A stretch of DNA of 64,000 bases from Tubulanus polymorphus (GCF_964204645.1 NC_134027.1:24292485-24356484); one strand, 5' to 3'; shown: positions 46,501 to 60,400, counted from the stretch's first letter. Numbers and translations: made by a program. The notes: generated by a model from the letters alone, not told the origin.

Positions 46501-49500
46501 TGATTGATTTCCAGACACCCGGTTCAGTTGACAATTGCCAAGCGAAATTGTAGCTAACAGGGTTTCCACCATTCGCTGTGCATTTCAATGCGCTAATAGT
46601 GCCTTCTGTGAATACCGACTCCGGGTCCAGCAACGCAGAATCTGCCGGATCTGAAAACGAATCAAGAGAAATAAAGTTGATTGATCATGCATTACACAAT
46701 ATACGTAAAAACCATGCCGTTGAACTGATATAACCGTTAACAGGTTAATGTCAGGTTAATATGTTCCGGTGAGAATATCCATATATTTCATCGGATTTTA
46801 ATCATCTTAACTATTCTTAATTACTTACAGTGGAATCTCGTTAGTACGAGATGGCCTATTACGAAAGTCTGGGTATAACGATGCTTTTAGTATGTTCCGG
46901 CCAAATGTAGCACAAATTACTAGTAAAAAAACTGTTTAATACGAACACAATGATAAGAAAAATTCGTCAAAACGATGAAAGTTCTCGGTCCCTACGTCTG
47001 CTTGGTAAATCAATGAGGTTTAAGCGATTGCTGATCGCCTGTATCAGACTTACCGGGTAATACATGTGTAGCAATGACATTTGACATAATGCCGAGGATG
47101 AAAATCGACCAACAAGGGAACAAAAGGGCGTGCAAGGAATCGATAGGCAACTATTTGCTGGAAATTCAAATGCCTCTGTTACAAATGTTCGTTAACACGA
47201 ATGATTTTCTATTGCCCCAATTACTCGTACTAACGAGATTCTCCTCTGTATAAGAGAATAACGAGTCAATGTATAAAACTATCTGCAGTACTTACAGTTG
47301 ACCGTTAATTTAACTTTATTAGAAATCATTTGTGCTCGTATGCCAGTCGCAGTAGCTGTACATTGATATTCTGCCTGATTATCAGTTTTAGTGACGTATG
47401 CTGAATATATTAGAGGACTAACTCCCTGTTTCATAGTGCTGCCTCCTGGTGTTCTGGTAATGGCGAGGTTCGGTACCGGATTACCCCCTGTAGCTGTACA
47501 CGTTAAGTTAACAGATACGGATTCCTGAACGGGTGACGTCGGTCCTTGTAATGTAACATTACTGGGCGGGTCTGAAATGAAAGAAAATAAAGATGGGCCC
47601 ATATTTATGTTATGATGTATTTCTGCGGTGATGTATATACTTACGTAGAACATTTATTATAATACTACCAGTAACTGATCCAAATGTATTCGATACGTTA
47701 CATATATAAACACCCGATTCAATTTTACTGATTCCTAAGAAATGCACTTCATTACGAATCAGAAAAATAGGCCCATATCGTCCTGGTAGGTCGACACCAC
47801 TCCATTTATACGTCAGTCCTGTAGCTCCAGACTGTGAACCGTCACATCTGATTATTAAAAATGAATTCTCACGTACTGTGACGATTTTATTGATGGCAGT
47901 GGCTGGTCGAGATGTTATAACTGGTCCACTCGGGGCTTGGCCTACTGTGAAAAAGAAAAAGTAGATACCTTGAAAAACCGAATGAAAATTTTTCACATTT
48001 AACTTGATTTTTGCTAATTGATTATGATTTCTAAACAAATCACAACAGGAACGACTGCGAGTTTCACTGCATTAAACTCGACTTAAACGACTCAAAAGAA
48101 AATAAAATTTCACGATTGGCCATTCTTATTCAACAATACACTTTGTCATTCTCACCTACAACAGTACTTGCCGCTTCAAAATGTCGCCAAGGGTTAATGT
48201 AGTCACATGACCACGTTCCATTATCAGTCATCTGTACATTAGTGATACGTAAACCATAACGTCCAGCCGTGACGTCACATTGTCCAGTGTATCTGCGGTC
48301 AGTGAAAGCTCCACGAGGGCAGTTTGTCTTGTCAAACTCAAACTGTCCTGAAGGGCCATAAATAGTCATTGGTGGACCGCATAAATCTTTATCGGGTGGG
48401 GAAACCTGACATTGAACGTCAGTGGTGCCACCTAGTTTTACAACTTCATGCGTTATAACTATTGTGATATTCGTATCCGCTGCGCCTGTACATTTCAGCT
48501 GTTCTCCTTAACGAGATAGAATAAACAACTTTATAGGTACATCTGTACTTTTGTGTTTAAAGTTTGCGAAATTAATTCAAAATTCATCGTGTTAATTTGA
48601 TCAGGACGAAGCAAAAATCTCATAATCTTGGTAATCAAATCTCGACGAACAGCCGTTAAAGTCGAACGATAAGCGATAGAAATGACAAGTAACGCTCTTC
48701 TAGGATATCAGGACCCACTTTCATGGTTGTTAGTTGAAATAAAAGTCTTGGAATAGTTGGAATAGTTCATTTTCACGTTAATTTCGTCACCAGAGGCGCC
48801 ATTGTACCACCATCTAGGCTTCCTGCGGTCCTATTTTGTCAGTGATAATCCTATCACCTGATTTATTCTCAAATATTGTGTATAATGATATTCGACAAAT
48901 GGGAATAAAATGTATTCATCTACTGTTTAAACCCATTCGTGGTCCATAGAATGCAGGCTCCTGATATATAATTGTATCCACTGGGTTTAGTTACTAACTA
49001 ATTGATATATAAATAAATCATCGTTTTGAAATGTAGATGAAATAAATTTATTTCTTAAATCGTCTCATTTCATTGTCAGTCATTTGTGGGTAAGAGTTTA
49101 GTCGTCCAAATTCCACGGACGACTAATATCTACCATTTGTGTTGAATTATAGATTTACATTGACTATTTTCCTTTAATTCCACATTCCTAAGCGGGAGGT
49201 AAGGGGATCAGTCCCCCCTGAAATGTAAGTAACAGTGCAATTTTTCGTCATCCAATAGAAATTTAATGCATAATCCTTCACTTGGGAACGACATGGGCAT
49301 TTTGTTATAGGCATAATAGGTTTTGTTATGACATACAAGAAGAATCACTTTCGGTTTTTGACTCTAAGGAACTTCCCTGCCTTTTCAGAGTTTCTCTGCT
49401 CCCCTGATATTCAAATGTTTGGGGTGTGGCCCAGTTCTACTCATTTCTACTTACCGTTTGTTTCTGTACACATCATTAGATACATAAACAGGGTGATGAC

Positions 49501-50088
49501 TAAACACTCCTGTAATTAAAGACTTTTGAGATGAGGAAATACCTTAAACTCTCAAAAAGGTTTGAATGAAACATTTACGTTTGCACATGAAGGATGCTAT
49601 TAAGTACGAGAGCGTGACACGAAGGAGGAGAGGGAGCTGATTAAGCATCAAAATTTGTTTCATTGACCACATTTAATCGACATAAATATCATCACATTTC
49701 ATTTTTTAGATTCGCTCTTTATATGTTTGATCCGTTGTCTTATTATACAATATATTAGATTATTGTTCAAAATGTTATCAGGGTGGTTGTGTAGACCAAG
49801 TTACGGGCCTTTATATCACCTCAATTCGGTCAGGATTCATTTGGCCAGTTGTGAGTCTTGAGACAATAATGAAACCAGAGATTCTGCCAATGCATTTAGG
49901 AGTCTGGTATTACTTGTACCATATATTTTTACCGGATTTTTATCTGGGGGATTTTTACCTCGTGGGATTTTCACGGGGGAGGAAATATTTCCTACATTCG
50001 TAAGTGTAATCCAATGTCGATTGAATAATACGATGGACTTACCTTTATAAACATTATTGCACCGCTCTTTTTGTGAACCACAGCACCA
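43590..50088 (-). CDS. Ig/FN3 single-pass cell-surface receptor (nephrin-like layout)
   Basis: Minus-strand exons, nearly all phase 1-1: 50088-50043 (tentative), 48506-48156, 47944-47645, 47571-47296, 46650-46369, 46127-45857, 45653-45342, 45170-44883, 44675-44516, 43887-43817 and 43636-43590 (stop TAG), about 800 residues. Five Ig-like domains follow each other (DNGTWSCDY, ESGVYICNV, AEYQCTA, SGRYRCQV and DYGTFNCRL mark their F strands). Then come an FN3 domain (TDYEFKVRSVN), a second FN3-like domain, and a membrane helix in exon 44675-44516 (LVIAAVVLASISFILVVVVL). The cytoplasmic tail is short and holds EYAAATYVNVAF and NVYEDV. The layout suits cell adhesion or recognition; orthology is not claimed. 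The exon at 46127-45857 is 271 nt, not a multiple of three, and shifts frame inside. No ATG-initiated signal-peptide exon was found. The gene is either drafted with errors or decaying. Confidence 0.85.
46828..47248. mobile_element. Pogo/Tigger-type MITE in the receptor gene
   Basis: The element starts CAGTGGAATCTCGTTAGTAC and ends with the inverse CTCGTACTAACGAGATTCTCCTCTG. TA flanks both ends (46826-46827 and 47249-47250). CAGTGGAAYCTCGTT ends with TA duplication fit pogo/Tigger elements. It is 421 bp with no transposase. Confidence 0.85.
48510..50040. other. Long intron or spacer of the receptor gene
   Basis: No exon or array was recognised apart from a short GGATTTTTACC-type repetition near 49930-49980. 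It separates the first clear Ig exon from a tentative 46-nt exon at 50043-50088. Confidence 0.45.
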
Positions 50089-50299
50089 CTGAAAACGAAA
50101 GTGTGTTTTATGACCATACTATAAACACCTTCAAGCGAAATTATTCTTCACCTTCAATTCTTCACCAACACATAGATATTATAACGTGTTGTAAAAAGAT
50201 TAACTTACCAGAAGTATACAAATTTCTTATCAGTTAAGTTACAAAGTGACAGAGAGATCTGCGTCGTATTAATATATTGATATTATGATCCAACCAGAC

Positions 50300-52370
50300 G
50301 ATATTACATACGGGACACTAAAGCGAGCATGATATTCAAAGCTATAGAAATCGTTAAAACTGGACGTATCGGCCCCACTCCACGCGGTTGCGCCACCGCG
50401 CGGGATTTATGCGAAGCAGCACAACACAAACACGGCCACTCTCTCAATTTTCAATGATAGCAATCGTGTGTGCATTTCAATTATTTCGGCTGTTAGGGTT
50501 TTAAGGCACAATATAAGTTGATGATGTGATATGGCGATGTTAATTAATGATAATTCCACAGTGAAGCTAGTCACGAACGGTGCCGATTGAGTGTACAGCT
50601 GCCAAAAAACACTGAAATGTGCGTAGTTGCGTAACTATTTGCAGTGAATTGCAGACGAAACATGAAGCCTTAACAGCCGTTTAAAAAAATTATACCAATC
50701 GCAATTGTAAAATAAAAATGAGATAGAACCTAAGTTAAAATTCTGGCCATTTCTAAAATGTTATTAATTATTATTACTAATTTTTAGTCAGTGCGGAACG
50801 TTTAGTTTTCCAACAATAATGAGGGGTGGTAGGTAGTCATGCAATTCAAGTCATCATTTATTACACGTTACTTCCGTGTTGTTGATAATCTCGCGAGTCC
50901 TGGACCAAACCTTATTGAAAAATGTGATATGTGTGCTGGCCACAAATGCACACAGATCACACTACACTACCCATTACACACTCCAGTACCCACAGCTTTC
51001 ATATATCCATCCAAATATTTAGAGTGTCTTTCTTCCTGGATTTCAGGTATGTAATGGGCAGAAAGTGTTGATCCGTGTCGAAAAAAATGACGAACTAGAA
51101 AAAATTGAAGGTTCTACCTGATATGAATGATTATACATTTGCGCAATTTATTCGTGTATGAAGATACTGTTTGGCCGACTGAGAACCACAGAAGGTGAAC
51201 TGGACGCGAAACATCTATCCAACAGGACAGATGCTCTGCACGATTTCATCGTTATCTTAACATAAGACTCATAAATTCCTCAGGGCCACATGTGGATGCG
51301 TACCGAACGTTTTTTGAATATCACCTGTCGCCAGACCTTACACAGATGCAGTCAGATCTAAAGAACAGATGATTTAATTCCTCATGTTTAACCTGAATAT
51401 TTTGTTGTGTGCGTATGTTAGGACATATTCGCCAAATTGTCTCTTTCTTATTAAGGTTCTGGATGTTCGAGGATTTTGTGTTTTGTAGTTTATCGATATT
51501 TTATACCTAACACATCACTGAAGGTAAGGCTCCATGCGCCATCTAAATTTGCAGTGACTGGAAAATCTGATTTTTTGGTTCATGTATGATTCTGCTCTGA
51601 AACTTGTCCTGTGCGCATGCAACTAAACTGAAATAGAGGTTATATTTTGACAAGCAATCATTTAATGAACATGTAAAGCTACCGCAATCACTGGAAACGT
51701 CTTTCAATTTTCGTCCCATTGCTCATTAGCGCACGTGGCGGAATCTCCCTTCGAACGGATGCATTTCGCAGGATTTCGGCTCACTTATGTACTTCCCTTG
51801 GGTAATTTGGGTCATACGGACACGCTGTTGGTTGGGCGAAAAAGCGCCATAGCTCTAACTGTGGTAGATTCGTGTATGAACTTTTCAATCTATTGTTTGT
51901 CCAATAGCAAATTCAAATTCCGACTCTCCGTTGTTGAGTTGATGACGCACAGATGTAAACGCCGCCGCGTTCAAGAATGAAACAAAACTCAACCAAATAG
52001 AAAAACTATTTCGATTCATATATAGGGAAATTTGTGATATAATTTTTCGAAGAAATAGAATACGCGCTGGTAATACGTATCTTTAAAGGAAGGATTCAAA
52101 GCTTCGAGGGGGGCTGCCGGCATACATAGCACGATGCAACAGCGAGAAAATGTATCCTAGATTTTTTTAGTTCTTCTTAGTAGAAATGTAGTCATCAGCA
52201 TCGAAGATAATTCCGGCGTTTCCCCGGGATAAGAATAAAGAAATTCTGTTTTTTGTAATCAGTTTGTTTTTATATGTTTTCTAAGAAATGATGCACAACA
52301 GTTTAACACACAATGAAAACACCTAAAACATATAGAATAGAATACAATAAGTAGCTTTTTTCATTCATTC
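50300..52370. other. Gene-poor spacer
   Basis: A CG-bearing stretch at about 50365-50410 could be the receptor promoter, but no start codon chain links it to the first exon. Open frames at 50839-51054 and 51735-51980 show no domain features. Nothing else was recognised. Confidence 0.4.
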
Positions 52371-55231
52371 ATATTTTATTGCTCACAAAAGATAATTTGC
52401 ATATAGCGGAAAAAAGTATATGTACAATAATTGACTCAAACGCAACAAACAACAACATTTGAAAATTTTGAAATTTGGTGTCACTTAGTGTGGTAAAATG
52501 AAACAATAACAGCGTAAATTTGAGAACATTTAACAATTGAGATATCTCAGAAGACGCTTAAAAACAATTAAAAACTCTAAATATCACAGACGATGCTTAG
52601 AAACAATTAAACAATTAAAAATATCACAGAGAGTAGGTATCACAGAAGACGCTTAAAAAAGTTAAACAGTTTTGAAATATCAAAGATAATAGGTGTCCCA
52701 GAGGAAAAACAATTTAACAGCTCTAAATATCACAGACGATGTTTAGAAACAAATTAAGAAATTTAAAATATCACAGATAGTAGGTATCACAGAAGACGCT
52801 TAAACACTATTAAACAACTCTAAATATCACAGAGGATGTTTAGAAACAATTAAACAATTTGAAATATCACAGAGAATAGATATCAGAGAGAACGCTTAAA
52901 ATAACTAAACAGTTTTAAATATCACAGATAATAGGTATCACAGAAGATGCTTAAAACCAATTAACAACCTTAAATATCACAGAGGATGTTTAGAAACAAT
53001 AAAACAATTAAAAATATCACAGATAATAGATATCACAGAGGACGCATAAAAACAATTTAACAACTTAAAATATCACAGATGGTTATCACCGGGGATGCTT
53101 TGAAAAAAAATGTAACAATTTAAAAGAAAACAGAAAATATGTATCACATGTCATAAAAACAAGTGTCACAGAAGGCTCTTAAAACACAAACTAAAAATCA
53201 TCAGAAATACATTAACTATCAATGAAAAAAAATCAACTGATTGAAAATTATAATAAATTAACAAACATGCAGAAATATAAATAAAGAATTACTTAAGATA
53301 AGGATAACTTAAAGATTTGGATTTAGGTAAATAATGTAACAAAAACAGAAGAATAAATAATAGGAAAAAATGAAAAAATATTGCTACCGTATATAATCAG
53401 TATTGAAATAACAATAACGAAAACTTAAACGTGTGAAAGAACTAGGAAAATTTAAACGTAACAAAAATGGATCAGCAACGGAGAAAACTTAATCAGAAAA
53501 AAAAGAAAATAACAAAAAAATATTAAAAAACAAGTAAAGATATCACAGTATACGATATAAGCCCAAAAAGGATTGGATATACCTGATATACATAAGCAGT
53601 ATGAGTAAAAAAGAAAGAAAACTTAACAAAAGCAAAGATTTTCAACGAAAAATATTTAGAAAGAATTAAAAGAAGCTATAAGTAAACAAATTTGAAAAAA
53701 AGTTATTGCACGGATCCGGCCTTTCGTAGTTAGATACGTAGAAACTTAAAGAAATAGGACCCATTTCCACAGTTGTGTGTCGACTATAGAACCAGATGAT
53801 TGGATATTAACTAATTTTTCACCCGGGAGCTGTGGAACTTGATTCTAGGATCTAGTTCCACAGTAATGGGCTAAAAACCCAAACTTTATATAATTAAGCG
53901 ATTGAAAATGAACCGGTTTCAATTCTAGAGTCACGATAAGCCGACAATTGTGGATATTGCATATTATTTGCACGTGATACGATTTATATTATGTTTCTAC
54001 GTCAAATGAATATAATACATGAAACAATTATATCTATATCTACACAAATTATATACATGTATATGTACATAGCACCGTCATCTGCAACATAGATAACTCA
54101 GGCACCAGCAACCAGGACAACTCGTCGTAAGTACGCGAAACCCGACATTACTTTTTAACGAGAATTATGTACACACATGACTATGTACAAAGAAATGAAT
54201 ATATTTACAGAATTATGGCACGAATGTTTAATATAATGGAACTATCATACAGGACATTCTTAATCGATCTTAACGAAATGTTTTGTTTAAGGCTTTATCC
54301 TTAAATTTCGATCACGAAGATTTTCTCGGCAAGCGAGTTTCAACGTTGTTAATACCTTACGCCATTACGTGGCAGTTGATATTTCTATCGGAGCCGACCT
54401 TCTTTTCCACTTCGCCCGGTTACCGTTACTTCCATATTTCTGGCAATTGCATCTGGATGTAAGATGATTCATCCATTTTGTTTTTAACGATCACATGATA
54501 ACCATGGGTTAATTAGCTCTGATTATGCAGTGGTTCCCCTGTTTTTCTCGGACTTTCGGGAGTCGACTATTTTCTTGGCGTTGAGTAGATATCTATAAAA
54601 ACCACCACCAATATGTCTTCTAGCTTGCAGTAAAAGTCTTCGGATAATCATATTTATCAATCCGGTGGTCTAAGTTGGTGATAAAAACCTGAAATCACAT
54701 TTTTGGAAAAATATTACAAACTGTCGCTAGAAGCCATTTGCTTACTTACACAGAGAAGTGACAGAACATCTTAACTCTCAATCAACTATTTTTAAGTTCC
54801 AGAAATACTAGAGAACGCTCGAAAGTAGGCAGTTTGTAAACTTTGTACAATAGTCTAGAGCTTAACGAAGTTGAAACTGAAGGTTTTTCCAAGAGGAGCT
54901 GTAGGTGTGTAAACCTGGTGTCCTAGAATTAATCAGGAAACGTGTTTGTTACCTTGAAATTATAAAAAATTGTGAATTTTTATTTTCTAGTGCGAGCTAA
55001 AAAGCTCGTATTTTTCATACAATCAACTTTGAACTATTAGTCCTCTCATTTACCAATTCGTATTCAGTTTAAAAGATGTAAAATACCTTTGGTAATTCCA
55101 CGCCGCTGCATCTCGGATGAATATCGATCCAAGGTTGATCTCGCAGAGAGACCGTCTGCCTAACACCTGACGTGTCGTTAAAGTTGATCTCAGATCGTCT
55201 GCTGTTAAACGCGGTTTGTTTATATCACACT
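52370..55231 (-). ncRNA. Candidate spliced transcript without a long ORF
   Basis: A minus-strand TATAAATA at 55258-55251 lies about 27 bp before TTCAGTG, an initiator-like site placing the start near 55231. A leader of about 120 bp reaches the first ATG at 55111. A donor AAAG|GTATTT ends exon 1 at 55087, and a pyrimidine-rich acceptor (GATTTCAG) opens exon 2 at 54688. Across this junction the only frame from that ATG is about 18 codons (MQRRGITK then a stop). A minus-strand AATAAA near 52371 could end the transcript. It may be a long non-coding RNA, a small-peptide gene, or a gene with further unseen exons. The exon structure is inferred from signals only. Confidence 0.4.
52490..53180. repeat. 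AT-rich irregular array
   Basis: AAATATCACAGA, GGTATCACAGAAGACGCTTA and AAACAATTAAACAATT alternate for about 690 bp in units of roughly 45-130 bp, grading into unstructured AT-rich DNA up to about 53700. Confidence 0.8.
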
Positions 55232-55250
55232 GAACGGCGTCGATCGCCGA

Positions 55251-55258
55251 TATTTATA
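55251..55258 (-). promoter_or_regulatory. Consensus TATA box (TATAAATA)
   Basis: The minus strand reads GGTGTATAAATATCGG, followed 27 bp later by an initiator-like TTCAGTG. The spacing matches a focused RNA polymerase II promoter. Confidence 0.6.
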
Positions 55259-55830
55259 CACCTGCCCAAAAAACAACAGCTTCGGGCACGTAAAATCCGC
55301 CCGACCGCGACAAACACGTAGCTTTCGTAGCAACTAATCGTGAGCCGTCGACGTAAACAAACTCTGTTAATGTTTAATTAGGCGTGTGGCGAGTAATTAG
55401 TTACGTACTCACCGAGAATAACTGTAACCGATTGTTTAGATGAAAGCACGCGGAGCAATTACTACTAACTACCGTACAGTAAGTTGTGACACGTCTTTTG
55501 GGACTTTTACAAGTACGGTAACTCGCGTTGAAATTTGTGCCATGAAGGAAAATATTTGACATTCTTCTTCTCCCATAGTTGCCTTTATGTAATGTATTTT
55601 GATATTCTAGTTTGAACGTATATCTTGAATTCTGTTCTGTTTCGATTCATTTGACTAATAATTCTGAAAGAAAAGAAAAACTTCTGGGCAAAAGATTCCA
55701 CCTCGAGACTAATAACGTAAGACATCAAAATACATCATTCATCATCCATGTAGCTTAAGAATAATATTGCCAAAACGATACGATATGGGACAAAACTGAG
55801 TCGACAATCGAAAGGCGGGAATACTGTGAA

Positions 55831-56203
55831 ATGTCATTAAGCGTTTTTATCTAAGAAAATCGCTTTGGATTTACAAATCAACCTGTCTCGCTGATTTGAT
55901 AAATCGATTTGCAGTTAGATAAACGCGCGGATTTGTTACCAGTGCTGGGAGACTCGTGCTGATTCTTTTCCGCCATCTTTATTCTCCATGTAAATCTATT
56001 CAAATCAGTTTGACAAATCAAGCAAATCGCTCCAATAGCAATTTGCTTGATTTATCAAATCGATTTGAGTAATCATTTAAATAAATGCATTGATTAGCCG
56101 AATCGATTTGATAAATCAAGTAGATAAAAGTGCAGAATTTACTTTGGTAAATTGATTTGACAAGAATCAACATCTACTAGTAGATAAAAACGCCAAATGA
56201 TTC
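55831..56203. mobile_element. Probable MITE with inner palindromes
   Basis: GTCATTAAGCGTTTTTATCT on the left and the inverse (AGATAAAAACGCCAAATGA) on the right form terminal repeats of about 20 bp. The interior is built of variants of AATCGATTTGATAAATCAAG, including a palindrome around CAAATCGCTCCAATAGCAATTTG. No ORF is present. Confidence 0.5.
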
Positions 56204-57002
56204 CCCGCTCGCACTTGTTGTTCTCGAGATCATGCACCTCGAAACTGGTTTGAATTGCGAGGGTCACAGTTAGTTATCAAAATCGTATCAAAAGATTCCG
56301 AATTTTGGGCCTCTGTCAGGGTTAGTTGGCGACCGACTAGGTCCGAGTCCGGGTCCATATCCATCGAACGGCGGTATGAATATTCGGTGAAGAAGTGCTA
56401 ATAATCCCAAGGTCGTGGAAAAATTGACAGCAGCCCCGCACAATGATTGACCCACTTTAATTGACATTTATGTACTTATTATCAAGTTTTTAGTAAGGTG
56501 GTGGTGCTGTTTGAGGTAATTGTGATGATATATTGATTGAAAAATTAGTTTATAGTATCGTTGATGATATGAATGGTCTGTCAGGGGTCACGACAGCGAT
56601 CAACCAGTATTCGTACTGTCAGTTCACTGTCATCATCGTCAGTACTCAGTAGTCAGTGTCTGTCTGTCCACTTCACTCCACCACAGAAAGTTTCAGCATA
56701 ACGCGAGCGTATTCTCTGGTAAACAATAATTAGCTGAAAAATAAGAAAAGCAAGTTCTAGCCAAATCATAGTTTATTTTCTGAATTCCTTGCTCAACAAA
56801 TAGATGCATGATATAGGCCTAAGTCTTAGTCTTAGCCTAAGTAGAGAAACCGATTATTATTCATAGATAATGGATCAAATCGTTGCAAAGAGAGCAGATG
56901 TGACAGACAATAAGGCTCTTTGTATGAAGTAGGCTAATGAGCTTAGAAACAGTCTGACTAGGCTGAATTGTGACAATTCTGAGCCAAATTCTGACTCTTT
57001 AA

Positions 57003-57276
57003 CCCGCTTAGTGCTGGCTAATTAATACCCTATAGTGCTGGAGATAATTTGAAAATTCTGAAAAATTCCACCCTAGTGTATTGAATAACGGGAATAACAC
57101 TGTAGTGCGTCTACACCCTGGCGTGGTATATCGTTAGTTACTGATATTTCACTATGTTAGACAGGTGCTACCATCTTTCAAGAGAGATAATTAGTAATTA
57201 CTAATTAAATCAATACATTGCACAAAATCCATCACTGATTCGTACACCGCACTGCGGTGTAGACGCACTGAAAGGG
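57003..57276 (+). mobile_element. PiggyBac-type MITE, copy 2
   Basis: The ends CCCGCTTAGTGCTG and GCACTGAAAGGG are flanked by TTAA (56999-57002 and 57277-57280). The interior matches the copy at 20950, with a shortened ACCGC palindrome region. It lies about 170 bp upstream of the glutathione synthetase start codon. Confidence 0.85.
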
Positions 57277-57450
57277 TTAAACTGTAGAACTGTGTCCAAA
57301 AAAGGGATAATTAACCAGTCCTTTATCTTATCACAAGACTGAGAAACCATTGGAGTTTACTTTAAGGCCCAAGGTTATTAATAAAATGTATTTTTTCTCC
57401 TTATTCAGGTTTATTTGGAACTCATTGTTGTTGTATGGTTGTTATAAAAG

Positions 57451-60400
57451 ATGGCCATGAAGCCGACGTGTATCCCCGTTCCGCTCACCGAGCGTGTAAT
57501 CGACGATATTATTCCGTTCGCTAAAGAATGCGCTTTTACTCAAGGTAAGAAAATCGATAGTGGATATATGGTACTGGCCTGATAGATGTACATAGGCTCG
57601 TGAGTAGTCTGAATACTAGTCGTTGTTACCGGTTCCCTGGAACGACGGCTAGGTACTAGACTAGCTCGTGAGCCCCTTGAGAGGTGATAAATGTAGCTCA
57701 GGTGCCACTTTGGGGTACCTGCGGTTTGATAGATGACTCTGAGCACTGTAGCTCTGTTGATGTCACTTCTCTCCTAGCACTCAGGGGTGGAGGGGGCTAT
57801 TTGGCACTTCTTCCTTCACTACCCAGGAGCAAATAGGCTTCCTAACCCTGTCTGTGGTTTAGTTTCACGATCGGATATTTTCACAAACCGCAATCGGATT
57901 GCTGTTGCTACAATCCGATTGTAAAAGCTTGCCACCGAGGATTACGTAGATAACTAACCTTACCTATCACTCCTGACTCATAAGTCCCTGAGTGCTGAGA
58001 GCTGTAGCTCAGATGCCACTTCCCCCTGTCTCCTACCAGGAGCAGGAGCGTTACTTTGGTCAAAACGTGAAATACTGTAGTTCTCCCCAGGGAGAGATGA
58101 ATGCAGTAGGCTCCTGACTTTTTGACCGCTTGTTTATTTCGTTTTTCTTTAGTGATTCAAGTATTGCAATTCAATTGAATCTTTATTCAGTAAAAACGTG
58201 TACAAAGCTTGTGCCCGAAATTTGATATATACAAATGGTAAAAAAACAAAACAAAAAACAGGAAAGCCACTTAATTCCACGATTTCCACAATAAAGAAAT
58301 GTTATTATTGCAGGTATTATGATGAAAACTGCAGCCGAGCCGACGTCGTGCGAAGTTCTCAGTTATAGTCCGTTCTCTCTGATACCGACGCCGATTCCTC
58401 GTAAAGCGTTCAACGCCGCGTACGACGTTCAGACCGCTTACAATCTGCTGTACCATCGTGTCGCGCATGACCACGAGTTTCTGAAGAATTCGCTATCCGG
58501 GTAGGTTTTTAATGAAGATCAGTATAGTATACTACGCTCGAGCAGACATCAATCAAAATCTGCCTGGACCCTGCACACTTAAATGTCTAATAGTTTATCT
58601 CTACTCGTCCAATCATTCACACTTCACTTCATGTTTTAGTTGAAAATGAACTATAAACACCAGATATTAGACATTTTATCAGCACACTTTCAAAAACTGT
58701 TCAATCATGCATGTTCTTGTGTTCAGAGCATCACCGGAGACATTTTCAAATAGAAATTACAAACACCAGAAATTAGATGCTTTATCGGAGAGGAGCAGTG
58801 GCCGAGTGGTTTAAGCCGCTGGTCACTGGTTTGGTCAGTCCAGGGTTTATGGGTTCAAACCCTGGTGGCGACATGAGTTTCTTGGTCGAAGGTTCTTCTC
58901 TGGTCTCTCCCCCCATTGGGGAAAAAGAAACATCGAACCCGCTTATAATGCCATGCGTGGCGCTTAGCGGGTTGAGGGTATCAAAAAAAAAAAATCAGCG
59001 CACTTTAGATAACTGATCGTCCACACTTCACATGTGTTCAGATCTTCGTTTTGGACATTTTTTATTAGAAATGAACTACAAACACTAGACATTAGACATT
59101 TTATCAGCGCACTTTCAACAAGTGATCATAAACACAATACAGTGTGAAGGGCTGGTTTAAGGCTGCAGATTGTTTGCACATTCAATGACAGTCTATGACT
59201 AAATCCATTCTTTTTTTAGAGCCGTTGAAGTCGATGATTTTACGAGGAATTTGTGGAATATCTACGAAACCGTGCGACGAGAAGGCATTAATCAGGTCGG
59301 TTTCCCTTTATTTGCTAGAATTATCTTCAATCTTTTATGATTATAATAAAATATTTTGCATTGAGATTTTAAGGAAATACAAGATATAATAGTGATAATA
59401 GTGAATATCAGTTAAATGAAGGAAGCAGTGGAAGCCTATAGGCTGTACAGGTCCTGAAAAAAGTTATAATAATCATAGTAATAATTATGTATTTATTTTC
59501 AAAGCCCTTCTTAGAACCTGTTGTGATATTGAGTTGTCATCAAACTATGCATTTGAATATGTAAATCTATTATTTCTCGATAAATGATATCGTTTTTCTA
59601 AAAAAAATTATATTTCATTATTTTCTTCAAAAATCTACGCTAAAAATTTCCCGATTTTACGGGCTGCCATTCAAAGCTTTTGGCTACGTTTACTGATTAG
59701 ATCATTTCCTCCGTTTCTGGAATATATTCGTTTTATCGAAGTTTGAATCAAATTCTAATGTTTTTGAAAAAAAAAACGATGTTTTGCAGAATGTGTCGCT
59801 GTGTTTGCATCGCTCGGACTACATGGTCGACACGTCCTCGAACAATAACATCAAACAAATCGAATTCAACACGATCGCGTCGTCATTCGCGGGGCTTTCG
59901 TCGCGAATCGGACAGATGCACCGGTAAGTCGTCAGCCGTCCCGAGGCAACTTTTGCCTATACGTTATTTCAATACAAGTTGTTTTAGGCACCTATAGGTG
60001 GAGCTGTCAGCGATTTCAATCTTGATATTCTATAAGATCCTACAATCCACTTTGTGAAATTAATTAACTCTTTCAGTGCTGACTAATTAATACCCTATAG
60101 TGCTGGAGATAATTTTAAAATTCTAAAAGATTCCACCCTAGTGTGTTGAACAACGGGAATACCACTGTAGTGCGTCTACACTGCGATGCGGTGTATCATT
60201 AGTTACTAGTATTTCACTATGTTTGACACGTGCTGCCATTTTTCAAGAGAGATAATTACTAATTACATCAATACACCGCAGTGCGCGGTGTACTAGCAAA
60301 ATCTATCACTGATTTATACACCGCACTGCGGTGGAGACGCACTGAAAGGGTTAAAAAGGCTTAGATGTGTCTATATTATATCGCCACTCTGATGTGGGCT

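Noticed and set aside
58793-58866. Possible tRNA gene
   Set aside because: A and B boxes are present, but the ends do not form an acceptor stem, and a long non-tRNA body with a poly(A) run follows; called a SINE.
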